Assembly: GCF_019977735.1 (NCBI RefSeq)
Contig: NZ_AP025018.1
Coordinates: 1,612,001-1,676,000 of the forward strand
Source of the DNA: Calothrix sp. PCC 7716
GTDB taxonomy: Bacteria; Cyanobacteriota; Cyanobacteriia; Cyanobacteriales; Nostocaceae
Direction: 5' to 3'
Length of the DNA stretch: 64,000 nt
Part shown: in pieces, positions 27,834 through 37,046 of the stretch
How the letters are laid out: every line of letters begins with the position of its first letter
How positions within the stretch are numbered: the first letter of the stretch is position 1
The notes under the pieces: model-generated
Databases searched by the model: none
The model's input: the letters and a program-made list of their open reading frames with translations, nothing else
Told to the model about the DNA's origin: nothing
Made by a program: the position numbers and the translations under genes

Positions 27834-27975
27834 TATACTAAGAACGGTTTAGAAATGTCATTAGTCGCGTAGCGTAATGCGGAGCATTTGCCGCAGGCTA
27901 GAATCTCTAAGATGCTTCACTGCACTGCGTTTCGTTCAGCATGACAAAGTTTATATTTAACCCGTTTGCAGTATA
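27834..27975. mobile_element. 142-bp MITE, copy A
   Basis: The ends are imperfect inverted repeats starting TATACT(AAG/GCA)AACGG. The interior includes AGCGTAATGCGGAGCATTTG and TTCGTTCAGCATGAC. A nearly identical copy of the same length lies at 49521. There is no coding capacity. Confidence 0.8.
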
Positions 27976-28009
27976 TGTAGAGACGCTCCGGTTCAAGAGC
28001 GTCTCTACA
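27976..28009. repeat. Palindrome, TGTAGAGACGC... family
   Basis: TGTAGAGACGCTC and GAGCGTCTCTACA pair around a short loop. It abuts MITE copy A directly. Confidence 0.75.
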
Positions 28010-28162
28010 CACAGAGAGGAGTTGACACTCCCAGCCCGCGCATAATCTGAGATTCTGCGGATAAACAGTTATGAATTAAAGCAAAAAACAATACAATTTA
28101 TTTTATTTTTACAATTAAATTCAGCATAGCTCTACTATAGGCTAGTTACTACAGGCGCCAAC

Positions 28163-30565
28163 ATGCGTTACCGTAAGTTGAGTGGAGGAACGGAACCCAA
28201 CATACAGATGCATTCTTACCTAGTATTCAAAGTTGTGAAGTGTTTAAGTATCAAATGGTTTCTAAGTAGCGCGACCTGGCTGTTGCTGTGCAATTGTCAG
28301 CCAACCCAAGCACAAGTTATACCTGATACAAGTCTACCAAGTAACTCTACTGTTATTAAGCAAGATAGCACAAACCTGATCGAAGGTGGAACCAAAGCTG
28401 GAAGTAATTTATTTCACAGCTTTCAAGAATTTTCTGTACCTAATGGCAATACAGCTTATTTTCAAAATACTCCAGACATTCAAAATATTATCAGTCGGGT
28501 AACAGGTAATAATATCTCTAATATCAATGGTTTAATCAAAGCTAACGGTACAGCAAACCTATTCTTGATTAATCATAAAGGAATTATATTTGGTGAAAAT
28601 GCAAAACTAGAAATTGGCGGTTCTTTTACTGCCACCGGAGCCAATAGTATTAAATTTAGCGACTCCGACGAATTTAGTGCTAAAAACCCTTCAGCGACAC
28701 CCTTACTCAGTATTAATGTACCAATAGGATTACAATATGGAAGTAATCCAGGCGATATTGAAGTAATAGGAGCGAATTTACAAGTTAATCCTGGTAAAAC
28801 TCTAACACTAGCTGGCGCCAATGTTAATATCAACGGTGGAAAATTAATGGCGCCGTCTGGACGTGTGGAGTTGGGAGATACGACGGCACAAACAAATGTA
28901 TTGCTAAGTAATAAAGCTCTTGTTAGCGTACTTGGTGAGACAGGAGGTAGTATTGGCATTAATGGGAGTCGAGTAGAATTAACAGGTGAGAGTACTCTTC
29001 AAGCAGGTATCAAAGAAGGGTTAGGCTCTATTAAAAGTAAAGCATTCAATATTGATATTAATGCTGTTGGCGATGTTTATTTAAAAGACGGAAGTCGAGT
29101 TCAAAATACTGTGCAAGATAAAGCAAGCGGACAAGCTGGTGATATAAACATCAAAATTGGTGGTTCACTTTATGCTACCAACGGCTCCACAATAAGTGCC
29201 AGCATTTTTGGAAAACAAAGTTCAGCTGGCAATATTAGAGTAAATGCTCTTGGTACTGTTTCATTTGATGGAGCTAATAATACAAACCCGAGTACATTGG
29301 GAAGTGCTGTTAATTCTCAAAGTACAGGCAATGCAGGTGATATCAACATTAGTGCAGGTTCATTGTCTGTTACTAATGGCGCCGTATTAACTTCTTTCGT
29401 TTTTGGTTCCGGCAATGCCGGCAATATTACTGTTGATGTTAAAAACGAGGTTTTGTTTAGTGGTGTTGCAATTAGAGAAAGATATAATAGCGCAAGTGGA
29501 ATTTACGCCAGTATTACTTCACCTACTTCTGTTGGTAATGGGGGTGATATTAACATCAGAGCGACTAACCTCGAAGTTAGCAACGGTGCCCGCTTATCTG
29601 CCAGAACATATGGTCAGGGGGATGCTGGAAATATTAATATCAATGTTCGCAAGGGCATTTTATTTGATGGAGTTGGTGCAAGAGGTCCGAGTGGCGCCTT
29701 CACTAGTGTAGAAGATACAGGTATAGGTAATGCTGGTAATGTAAATATTACTTCTCAAACGCTAAGAGTTATTAATGGCGCCCAACTATTCAGCAGTAGT
29801 AAAGGTAAAGGAGCAGCAGGAAATTTAGGAATTGTCGCTGACTTTATTAGTTTAGATAATCGAGCAGCGATTACAGCCAACACTGTTGGTGGTCGTGGAA
29901 ATATTGATTTAAATGCTAAGGATTTAATATTGCATCGAAATAGTAATATTACTACTAATGCCACAGGAAGTAACAACATTGGTGGTAATATTAAAATTAA
30001 TACAAATAATTTGGTTGCTATTTCTGAAAATAATAGCGATATTAGCGCTAATTCTACAGAGTTTCGCGGTGGAAATGTGACTATTAATACTACCGGGTTA
30101 TTTGGACTACAATTCCGTGATGCACCCACTAATATGAGCGATATCACTGCAAGCGGCGCCAATTCCCAGCTAAATGGTACTGTACAAATAAATCGACCAG
30201 AGGTAGACCCAACAGGAGGGTTAATTGAATTACCTGTTAATATTGTTGACCCTAGTTACCTAATTGCTCAAAGTTGTCCTGTAAAGCAAGGTAATACATT
30301 TATAATTACTGGACGTGGAGGTTTACCAATCTCACCTTCGGGAGCGCTTCGCAGTAATCTAACAGCAAGTATTGATTGGGTGACAACCAATGACTTACTA
30401 TTGAATCAGAAAGATACTAATTATAAAGAGCAATTAATAAAGCCTGAAATTAGCGAAGCTGATAATTGGGTAATTAGCAATTATGGTGAATTAATGTTAA
30501 TTGCTTCTGCATCAAAAGACGTACATGGGTATTTCATCAGTCCCGCAGTTTGTCCGTTAGAATGA
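28163..30565 (+). CDS. Filamentous-haemagglutinin-type secreted protein
   Basis: 800 residues. A signal peptide follows a longer basic start (hydrophobic WFLSSATWLLLCNC, then AQVIPDTSLPSN at the mature N-terminus); an internal Met at residue 16 could be the true start. The TPS domain is clear: GTKAGSNLFHSFQEFSVPNG, YFQNTPDI, and ANLFLINHKGIIFGENAKLE, where the usual NPNG is changed to NHKG. Glycine-rich beta-helix repeats run to about 640, followed by a cysteine-bearing tail with TGRGGLPISPSG. Compared with the 1227-residue paralogue at 20584 it has fewer repeats and a diverged domain. No TpsB transporter is in this window. Confidence 0.9.
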   Translation: MRYRKLSGGTEPNIQMHSYLVFKVVKCLSIKWFLSSATWLLLCNCQPTQAQVIPDTSLPSNSTVIKQDSTNLIEGGTKAGSNLFHSFQEFSVPNGNTAYFQNTPDIQNIISRVTGNNISNINGLIKANGTANLFLINHKGIIFGENAKLEIGGSFTATGANSIKFSDSDEFSAKNPSATPLLSINVPIGLQYGSNPGDIEVIGANLQVNPGKTLTLAGANVNINGGKLMAPSGRVELGDTTAQTNVLLSNKALVSVLGETGGSIGINGSRVELTGESTLQAGIKEGLGSIKSKAFNIDINAVGDVYLKDGSRVQNTVQDKASGQAGDINIKIGGSLYATNGSTISASIFGKQSSAGNIRVNALGTVSFDGANNTNPSTLGSAVNSQSTGNAGDINISAGSLSVTNGAVLTSFVFGSGNAGNITVDVKNEVLFSGVAIRERYNSASGIYASITSPTSVGNGGDINIRATNLEVSNGARLSARTYGQGDAGNININVRKGILFDGVGARGPSGAFTSVEDTGIGNAGNVNITSQTLRVINGAQLFSSSKGKGAAGNLGIVADFISLDNRAAITANTVGGRGNIDLNAKDLILHRNSNITTNATGSNNIGGNIKINTNNLVAISENNSDISANSTEFRGGNVTINTTGLFGLQFRDAPTNMSDITASGANSQLNGTVQINRPEVDPTGGLIELPVNIVDPSYLIAQSCPVKQGNTFIITGRGGLPISPSGALRSNLTASIDWVTTNDLLLNQKDTNYKEQLIKPEISEADNWVISNYGELMLIASASKDVHGYFISPAVCPLE

Positions 30566-30731
30566 AATTTTGGTTGGTTGTAAGTGAGGCATTGCCACAC
30601 CTACCTCACCGGAATGCACCAGTCCAAGAAACCCGGTTTCTTTCCGTAATTGCAAAAGTCCAGATTGTAGCTTGTGATAACGCAATAGTGAATAACAACT
30701 CTTATTAAAATACTACGAATACGAAGTATAT

Positions 30732-32618
30732 ATGGCTACTTCACCACAGTTTAACTTTAACAATTCCCCGGCTACTAACAATGTAGACCATACAAAGCAC
30801 GAGTATCAATACAACTATACGCGCATTCCACCTTTAGCGATGGTTGATACCGTTCCTGCAAAGGAAGACTTTTCCATAGCTTGGTATCGTCTATTAGTCA
30901 AGCAATTAAAAATTATTTTCGTTAATACCTTAATTACGAACCGAGGTAATCGCGGTTCTAAGTCGTTACGTGATGATATTAGAAATTTTATTTTTGAGTC
31001 AGTATGCAAAGAAGCACTTCCAACTCAGCTTAATATCTTGGGTCGAGTTCTACAAATTGCACCTCAGTTGCTGCTCGCTAGAATGTCGAAAGATTACCGC
31101 GAAGTTGACGAGTTGTTGCTTTCGGTTATTAAAGACTGTGGACTCTCAATTTTTAGGGACTTATTAGGTCGCATTAATACCCGTTTAGAAAGCGGACATC
31201 CCACTGGACATGTAAGTAGTCTTAACGATTACAGTAAATTATTACCAGTACTTGATATACCCCAATTTGCCAATACTTTTCTTGAAGATGAAAGCTTTGC
31301 TTACATGCAGGTAGCTGGTTTTAACCCGCTAATGATTGAACGAGTATCTAGAAAAAGCGCCAACTTTCCCATCGAAGATTCTCATTATCAGGCAGTAATG
31401 GGAAATGATGATTCATTAGAACTAGCACTCAAGGAAGGAAGACTTTATTTAGCTGACTATAAAATTTTAGACAATGCAGTCAATGGTACTTATTCAAGAT
31501 ATCAAAAGTACCTTTATGCTCCCATAGCGCTTTTTGCTGTTCCGAAAGCTGAAAATTCCAATCGCTCACTGCAAGCAGTAGCTATTCAATGCGGTCAAAA
31601 TCCAGGCGCCCATCCAATTATTACACCTAAATCAAATAAATACGCTTGGTTATTTGCCAGAACAATTGTTACTATAGCAGACACCAATTACCACGAAGCA
31701 GTTAGTCATCTTGGGCGAACTCACTTATTTGTCGGTGCTTTTGTTCTAGCGACGAGACGGCAACTTCCAGATAATCATCCCTTAAGCATACTTTTACGTC
31801 CGCATTTTGAAGGCACTTTAGCAATTAACGATGCTGCTCAACGACTTTTAATTGCACCCGGTGGTGCAGTCGATCAATTGCTTGGTTCAACCATCGATAA
31901 CTCACGGGTTTTAGTCGCACTTGGGTTACGAAGCTATGGTTTTAATGGCGCCATGTTACCGAAACAACTCAAGCAACGAGGAGTCGATGACCCCAACTTA
32001 TTGCCTGTTTATCCTTATCGAGATGATGCACTCTTAATTTGGAATGCCATTCATCAATGGGTATCTGACTATCTAAGTGTTTATTACTCGACAAATCAAG
32101 ACGTTCAAAATGATACAGCCCTTCAAGCATGGGCAGCAGAAGTACAAGCATTAGACGGGGGACGTGTACCTGATTTTGGTGAGAATGGTAGTATCCAAAC
32201 GCTTAATTACTTAATAGATGCTGCGACGCTGATTATTTTTACCGCAACTGCACAACATGGCGCCGTCAACTATCCACAAAAAGATTTGATGAGCTATGCA
32301 GCTGCGGCGCCGCTAGCAGGTTATATGCCAGCTTCGACACTAAAAGGTGAGGTTACAGAACAAGACTATTTGAATTTACTTCCACCTCTAGAACAAGCTC
32401 AAAGACAACTAAATGTACTGACTTTGCTCGGTTCTATTTATTACAAAAATCTCGGTAATTATTCACCAGGACACTTTCCAGCACAGGTAAAACCATTATT
32501 AGATAAGTTCCAAAAAAATCTCATCCAAATTGAAGAAATTATCAATGACCGTAATTTGCACCGTCCAACTTACGAATATTTGCTTCCTTCTCGAATTCCT
32601 CAAAGCATAAACATTTAA
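30732..32618 (+). CDS. Lipoxygenase
   Basis: 628 residues, a compact prokaryotic lipoxygenase without the plant PLAT domain. All five iron ligands are visible: His326 and His331 in SHLGRTH, His509 and Asn513 in QHGAVN, and the C-terminal Ile628. The substrate-cavity helix (FVLATRRQLPDNHP) is conserved. The position equivalent to the plant Coffa-site Ala542 is Ala369 (NDAAQ), which in this family usually goes with S-hydroperoxides. It inserts O2 into polyunsaturated fatty acids. The atypical P450 24 bases downstream is a likely consumer of the hydroperoxide, pointing to an oxylipin pathway. Confidence 0.95.
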   Translation: MATSPQFNFNNSPATNNVDHTKHEYQYNYTRIPPLAMVDTVPAKEDFSIAWYRLLVKQLKIIFVNTLITNRGNRGSKSLRDDIRNFIFESVCKEALPTQLNILGRVLQIAPQLLLARMSKDYREVDELLLSVIKDCGLSIFRDLLGRINTRLESGHPTGHVSSLNDYSKLLPVLDIPQFANTFLEDESFAYMQVAGFNPLMIERVSRKSANFPIEDSHYQAVMGNDDSLELALKEGRLYLADYKILDNAVNGTYSRYQKYLYAPIALFAVPKAENSNRSLQAVAIQCGQNPGAHPIITPKSNKYAWLFARTIVTIADTNYHEAVSHLGRTHLFVGAFVLATRRQLPDNHPLSILLRPHFEGTLAINDAAQRLLIAPGGAVDQLLGSTIDNSRVLVALGLRSYGFNGAMLPKQLKQRGVDDPNLLPVYPYRDDALLIWNAIHQWVSDYLSVYYSTNQDVQNDTALQAWAAEVQALDGGRVPDFGENGSIQTLNYLIDAATLIIFTATAQHGAVNYPQKDLMSYAAAAPLAGYMPASTLKGEVTEQDYLNLLPPLEQAQRQLNVLTLLGSIYYKNLGNYSPGHFPAQVKPLLDKFQKNLIQIEEIINDRNLHRPTYEYLLPSRIPQSINI

Positions 32619-32642
32619 ATCTACAACACTTGGTAAACTATC

Positions 32643-33989
32643 ATGGAACCAAAAAAAATACTTAAAGCACACGACCGTCAACTTTGGCTTTCACGTATTA
32701 TCGCCAAAGTTGGTTATAATAGCCCTATTGGTAAACTTCTACGCTTATGGGTTTATTACACAGATGGCTTGCTTATACTTAGAGCATGGACAGATGTTCT
32801 CAACGTCCGCAAACAAAACATTGGTGATAAATTTTACGCAGTAGACCAAGCAATAATGCACGCTTCTCATGCTGATGTAAAAGAATTAATGCAAACAGAA
32901 CCTCAATGGCGAGGAAATGATTTAGGCATTATTAGAATATTAGCTCCTAGTTACATGCTTGGCAATCCGCTAACCTTGGGAATGAACGGTTTGGAACATA
33001 CAGGAAGTCGTGCTGTAATATTACAAGCCTTACCAAACCCAATTGAAAAAGCAGATATATTAGGGCATTTAGTCGATAAAGTTTTGGCAGACGCTGCCAC
33101 AGAAGGCAAATTGCATGTTGGAGAAGATTTGCCCAGAATGATGGTTTGGATTCTGCATAAACTGGTTTTTGATATATCATTATCAAAAGAAGAAACTATC
33201 GCATCAGCAGGGTATATCAAAGGATTGCCCCTTTCATCTTTGCCCAATTTTATTAGTAAAACACTGCTTGGTTTTAGAACAAGACCAATTATCCAACATC
33301 GTAAGCGCTTAATAGAGAAATACAAACAATCACCTCAATGGAAAGCTTATCTTGAAACAGGCGCCGAATACCAATTAAACGAACACCAAATAGCCAACAG
33401 TCTTTTTGATACAATTCATGTAGCTGGAACAGCAGGAACAAGCGCACTATTAGGGTCTGTAATAGGGGTTTTATGCTTAGATAAGACCCTAAGAAATAAT
33501 GTAATATCAGAAGTTAACGCTGTTTGGAATGGAGAGCAAACACCAGAAGGAAGTGCGTTAGAACAATTAGCAATTGTCGATAAAGTCATTCTAGAAACCG
33601 CACGCTTCTACCCACCAGTACGATTTGTTAGTCAACTTGCAAAACAACCAGGTGAAGTTACAATTGGCAGCCAAAAATGCCCATTTCAAAAAGGGACACG
33701 ATTACTTGGCTCAATTTTCACAGCAAATCGCGACCCGAAAAAATACGAAAATCCAGATAGCTTTAACATTGAGCGTGACTTTTCAGATATTTTATCTTGG
33801 AACGGTAAAGAACATGAGCGCGCGTGTCCCGGTAGGTCTTTATCGGTTGGTATAATCAAGATGTTTTGTTTATACCTCTTTAAAAAATATCACTGGGAAT
33901 TTTTTACAGAAGTTAAATGGGATTTTCAAAAAGTAACCGCAGTTACCCCAAATAGCTTAATATTACAAGGCTTCAGCAAACAGTTATGA
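32643..33989 (+). CDS. Atypical P450, probably hydroperoxide-metabolising
   Basis: 448 residues. The K-helix ETAR (318-321) and the haem loop with Cys395 in HERACPGRSL mark it as a P450-fold protein. The haem loop departs from FxxGxRxC and the I-helix (VAGTAGTSALLG, 260-271) lacks the acid-alcohol pair needed to activate O2. Both changes are typical of P450s that use peroxides, such as CYP74 allene oxide synthases/hydroperoxide lyases or CYP152 peroxygenases. It lies 24 bases after the lipoxygenase gene and is almost certainly co-transcribed. Inference: it converts the lipoxygenase product. Which reaction (epoxide, aldehyde, divinyl ether or hydroxylation) cannot be told. Confidence 0.85.
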   Translation: MEPKKILKAHDRQLWLSRIIAKVGYNSPIGKLLRLWVYYTDGLLILRAWTDVLNVRKQNIGDKFYAVDQAIMHASHADVKELMQTEPQWRGNDLGIIRILAPSYMLGNPLTLGMNGLEHTGSRAVILQALPNPIEKADILGHLVDKVLADAATEGKLHVGEDLPRMMVWILHKLVFDISLSKEETIASAGYIKGLPLSSLPNFISKTLLGFRTRPIIQHRKRLIEKYKQSPQWKAYLETGAEYQLNEHQIANSLFDTIHVAGTAGTSALLGSVIGVLCLDKTLRNNVISEVNAVWNGEQTPEGSALEQLAIVDKVILETARFYPPVRFVSQLAKQPGEVTIGSQKCPFQKGTRLLGSIFTANRDPKKYENPDSFNIERDFSDILSWNGKEHERACPGRSLSVGIIKMFCLYLFKKYHWEFFTEVKWDFQKVTAVTPNSLILQGFSKQL

Positions 33990-34308
33990 GTTATGAGTGC
34001 TGAGTGCTGAGTGCTGAGTGCTGAGTGCTGAGTGCTGAGTGCTGAGTGCTGAGTTAGGAGTTAGGAGTTAGGAGTTAGGATTCAACACTTCCCACTCAGC
34101 AGCTAGAACTTATAACTTAAAACTCAGCGCTCAACACTTAAAACTTAGCACTCAAAACTTAAAACTCAGCACTCAGCACTCAGCACTCAAAACTCAGCAC
34201 TCAAAACTTAAAACTCAGCACTCAGCACTCAGCACTTAAAACTTAGCACTCAAAACTTAAAACTCAGCACTTAAAACTTAGCACTCAAAACTCAGCACTC
34301 AGCACTTT
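33990..34308. repeat. Heptameric tandem repeats forming a long hairpin (STRR type)
   Basis: About 320 bases made of 7-bp units. The left part repeats GCTGAGT (eight or so in a row) then TTAGGAG; the right part repeats ACTCAGC, ACTTAAA, ACTCAAA and ACTTAGC. ACTCAGC is, allowing for phase, the reverse complement of GCTGAGT, so the halves can pair into one very long stem. Short tandemly repeated heptamers are known from heterocystous cyanobacteria. It separates the P450 gene from the next gene on the same strand. Confidence 0.92.
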
Positions 34309-34320
34309 TTAGTTATTCAT

Positions 34321-34869
34321 ATGATTTCTAAAATTGAAACACGACAACTTGCAAATATTGCGAATTGGATGGTTCCAGTTAAACCAACTGACTTACCAAC
34401 CGTTCTAAAAGGTGTATTCTTTATGGACGGTAATCCTCTTCCAGACCATTGCATCACCATGTATAACCTAGAGTGGGACAAAGAAAACCTTGTTTTGTTT
34501 TTACCCGTCTTTGCTCCTCTCCAATGGACATTTCATAAATCGATTCCAGGATGGTTACTACTTATTGGTGCCCAACTATCGCGATTTACCTATAAAATCC
34601 AATTTGAAGATAATACCTTACAGCGCGCGCAAGTTACACCGTTGTCGTTTGGAATACCAATACCAAAATGGGTCGTAAATGCCACAATGTACCAAGATAC
34701 TAACACTAACAACGGAGATACATGGCAGCGAAAGAACCTTTGGTTCGGTGGGACTGTCCGTATTGGCGAGTATACACTCCGTAGAGTCGTGGATGAAGAA
34801 GGATGTTACACAAAAGCATTCAAAGATATGTTGACTAAAGTTCAAAGCGACTGTTTGGTGATTGTTTGA
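34321..34869 (+). CDS. Conserved-looking protein of unknown function in the oxylipin cluster
   Basis: 182 residues, no signal peptide. It begins KIETRQLANIANWMVPV and has hydrophobic, aromatic segments (LVLFLPVFAPLQWTFH, WLLLIGAQLSRFTYKI) and a C-terminal VQSDCLVIV. The composition suggests a beta-rich lipid- or fatty-acid-binding protein, but I recognise no family. No ribosome-binding site is evident; the start follows the heptamer hairpin by 12 bases. Its orientation and position after lipoxygenase and P450 suggest a role with them, but the hairpin may uncouple expression. Confidence 0.7.
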   Translation: MISKIETRQLANIANWMVPVKPTDLPTVLKGVFFMDGNPLPDHCITMYNLEWDKENLVLFLPVFAPLQWTFHKSIPGWLLLIGAQLSRFTYKIQFEDNTLQRAQVTPLSFGIPIPKWVVNATMYQDTNTNNGDTWQRKNLWFGGTVRIGEYTLRRVVDEEGCYTKAFKDMLTKVQSDCLVIV

Positions 34870-34924
34870 TTTTTTGCATAACGACGGTGGTATTTTATCT
34901 CAATAATTTTGATGGTAAAGATTA

Positions 34925-35983
34925 TTACCTTTGAGGTAATGGTCGTTGCAGAGCCTGCACGAGACGGTTAAATTCTCGTTCTGCACGGACAGGATGAGCT
35001 AAGTTTAATATTGTTAACATACTAATGCGTGTGGGTAATTTATTTTCTTCAATAGGTGCTAATTTTAAGGGTAGTAATCGATAGGTACCTTCTTGAATGC
35101 CCATAGTTTGCCCTAGTACATTCTCGAAACTAGCCATGTTATCTATTAAATATGCTTCTGAAAGTACGATAATAGTACGCTTAGACTGATTAATTGCAGA
35201 CTCAATGTTCTCTACACGGGTTACGCCAGGTACTTCAACATCTCCGGAAACTGCAATTCGTAAACCAGCACTTTCTAATCGAGGCAATAAAGTATTCCAT
35301 ACCCAAGTCGCATCCGGCTCTTTGTCGCTGTAGCTAATATAGGCGTCATAACAAAAATTATCCTCAATTGGCGGTTGAGGAGTAGTCGAACTTGGCTCTT
35401 GCTGATTTATCGTTGGATTGATTTTTAGTATAGGTGTTTCATCTTCTTTTAAACCAATTAGTTGAGAGCAACCTAGTCTGAAAGCAAACTCTATGTCTTC
35501 TCCGGCGCCTAAAGCATCGTAAAAAGCTACAGCAAAATTTATAGCTGCCTTATCCCCAATCTTGCGACTCATACCAATAACATATTTGACGTGGTGGCTT
35601 ATTTCCGACGCTTGTAACTCTGAGTAGCAAGAATTTAGTAATACACACTCAACTCCCTTTTCTGCAAATAGTTTAAAAGTACGAGAAAGTGCTTCTGTCC
35701 CCATAAATGCGGGTTGACCATTCTCATCTTCTAAAACAATGCCATCTTCTTGTGTACTATGACCACTGAAGTGAACTATTCGAGGTGATAAATCTAGAAT
35801 TGCGCGGTACAAATCTTTTTCTCGCACTGCCCATCTCTGTTCTAACCTGAATTGGTCGCGCTTTTTTGCTCTTTGTAAGCCATTATGAATTTCTCGAACC
35901 TCCTCATCTAGTCGCAATCGAGAAGTCGCTATCGGGTTGGCAGCCAGTATCAAAATTGTTTTAATAAACATGTTGGGACTCAT
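34925..35983 (-). CDS. CHAT protease-TIR domain fusion protein
   Basis: About 350 residues from the Met at 35983; the frame opens at 36037. In numbering from 36037, residues about 25-200 are a CHAT (caspase-like) domain: ILILAANP strand, the catalytic histidine in RIVHFSGH (His93) and catalytic cysteine in CVLLNSC (Cys137). A proline/serine linker follows (210-226), then a TIR domain (228-365): CYDAYISYSDKE, a middle VPGVTRVENIESAINQSK, and MASFENVL with the glutamate at the NADase position. CHAT domains cleave proteins and TIR domains cleave NAD or signal; both serve bacterial immunity. It is divergent from the dynamin operon and shares a 275-base promoter space, suggesting it belongs to that system. 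Confidence 0.88.
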   Translation of the reverse strand: MSPNMFIKTILILAANPIATSRLRLDEEVREIHNGLQRAKKRDQFRLEQRWAVREKDLYRAILDLSPRIVHFSGHSTQEDGIVLEDENGQPAFMGTEALSRTFKLFAEKGVECVLLNSCYSELQASEISHHVKYVIGMSRKIGDKAAINFAVAFYDALGAGEDIEFAFRLGCSQLIGLKEDETPILKINPTINQQEPSSTTPQPPIEDNFCYDAYISYSDKEPDATWVWNTLLPRLESAGLRIAVSGDVEVPGVTRVENIESAINQSKRTIIVLSEAYLIDNMASFENVLGQTMGIQEGTYRLLPLKLAPIEENKLPTRISMLTILNLAHPVRAEREFNRLVQALQRPLPQR

Positions 35984-36258
35984 TTTAGAACAAAAAATAG
36001 TACGCTGAAGTGTGGTGATTGTACAAAACTTTACCAATTTTTAAGTATTTTTTCTCAAAAATGCATAACTTGATTTCATTCACACCTAGTAATAACACAT
36101 AAGGTCAAGTTCCTCAGCTTTTTCCTTTGTCCTGCGAATCAAGTCAGGCTTAAAATAAGTACAGCAAGAAGATTTTGCAAATGCCTAGGTAATTTTGCGG
36201 AATCTGACCAACATGTAGTGGTTAATTAATTGTGAATTTCAGGAGTAAGGATATATCC

Positions 36259-37020
36259 ATGCAAAGCTCAGTGAAATCAAAGGATTATGAAAATTTTACA
36301 TTTGATGCGTTTATTAGCTACAGTAGCCGCGACCGTGACTGGGTTAACGACAAATTGCTAACTGCCCTGGAAACTGGCGGGTTGAAGGCTTGCATAGATT
36401 ATCGTGATTTTGAAATCGGGGTTCCAACCTTGACGAATATTGAGCAAGCTGTTGAAAAAAGTCGCAAAACTCTACTGGTACTAACTCCATCATGGTTAAA
36501 TAGCCAATGGACTAATTTTGAAGCGTTGCTCGTACAAACTAGTGACCCTGCTGCACAAGCACGACGTATTCTACCGTTAATGGTCATCAAGACAGAATTA
36601 CCCAAACGTCTAGAAATGTTGACATATCTTGACTTGACAGACCCAGGTGAGTTTGATTTGCAACTGAGACGTTTAATAAACAACATTAATAATACTTGTG
36701 GAGTACAAGAAAGAGAGCGCCAAGAATCAGACGTTAGACCAACCTCTACAAAACCATCCAATCGAGCATATGGCATTGGTGGAGATTTTAACTACCTTCA
36801 AGGTTTAGCAGTAATGAAGAAGCAACTCTTGACTGTTGATATTGATACTCGGTTAGCATTTGAGAGTTTAAACGCGAGGTTACAGGAAAATATTCGTGAC
36901 GAGAAGTTGTTTGGCTCATCAGAAACTGTCCGTAATGAACGCAACCGTATTGTTTACCAGTTAAATAGCTTTGGGTTGATTCATTTGGATAAGACTTTTA
37001 ATGAAATGTGTGGCGCCTAA
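36259..37020 (+). CDS. TIR-domain protein with C-terminal adaptor domain
   Basis: 253 residues from the ATG at 36259, which has AAGGA 7 bases upstream; a GTG at 36232 is less likely. Residues about 13-140 are a TIR domain: FTFDAFISYSSRDRDWV, IDYRDFEIGVPTLTNIEQA, KSRKTLLVLTPSWL and WTNFEALL with the conserved glutamate. A linker follows, then a C-terminal helical region (about 175-253) with LQENI, LFGSSETVRNERNRIV and LDKTFNEMC. That last part matches the N-terminus of the FGE-fold protein at the end of the operon, so it is probably a homotypic adaptor (effector-associated) domain. It is the first gene of the operon, 26 bases before the first GTPase gene. Confidence 0.9.
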   Translation: MQSSVKSKDYENFTFDAFISYSSRDRDWVNDKLLTALETGGLKACIDYRDFEIGVPTLTNIEQAVEKSRKTLLVLTPSWLNSQWTNFEALLVQTSDPAAQARRILPLMVIKTELPKRLEMLTYLDLTDPGEFDLQLRRLINNINNTCGVQERERQESDVRPTSTKPSNRAYGIGGDFNYLQGLAVMKKQLLTVDIDTRLAFESLNARLQENIRDEKLFGSSETVRNERNRIVYQLNSFGLIHLDKTFNEMCGA

Positions 37021-37046
37021 AAAGTAAAATTCACAAGAGGTTGAAT

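Noticed and set aside
33990-34308. CRISPR-like array
   Set aside because: The units are contiguous 7-mers without unique spacers; it is a short tandem repeat array.
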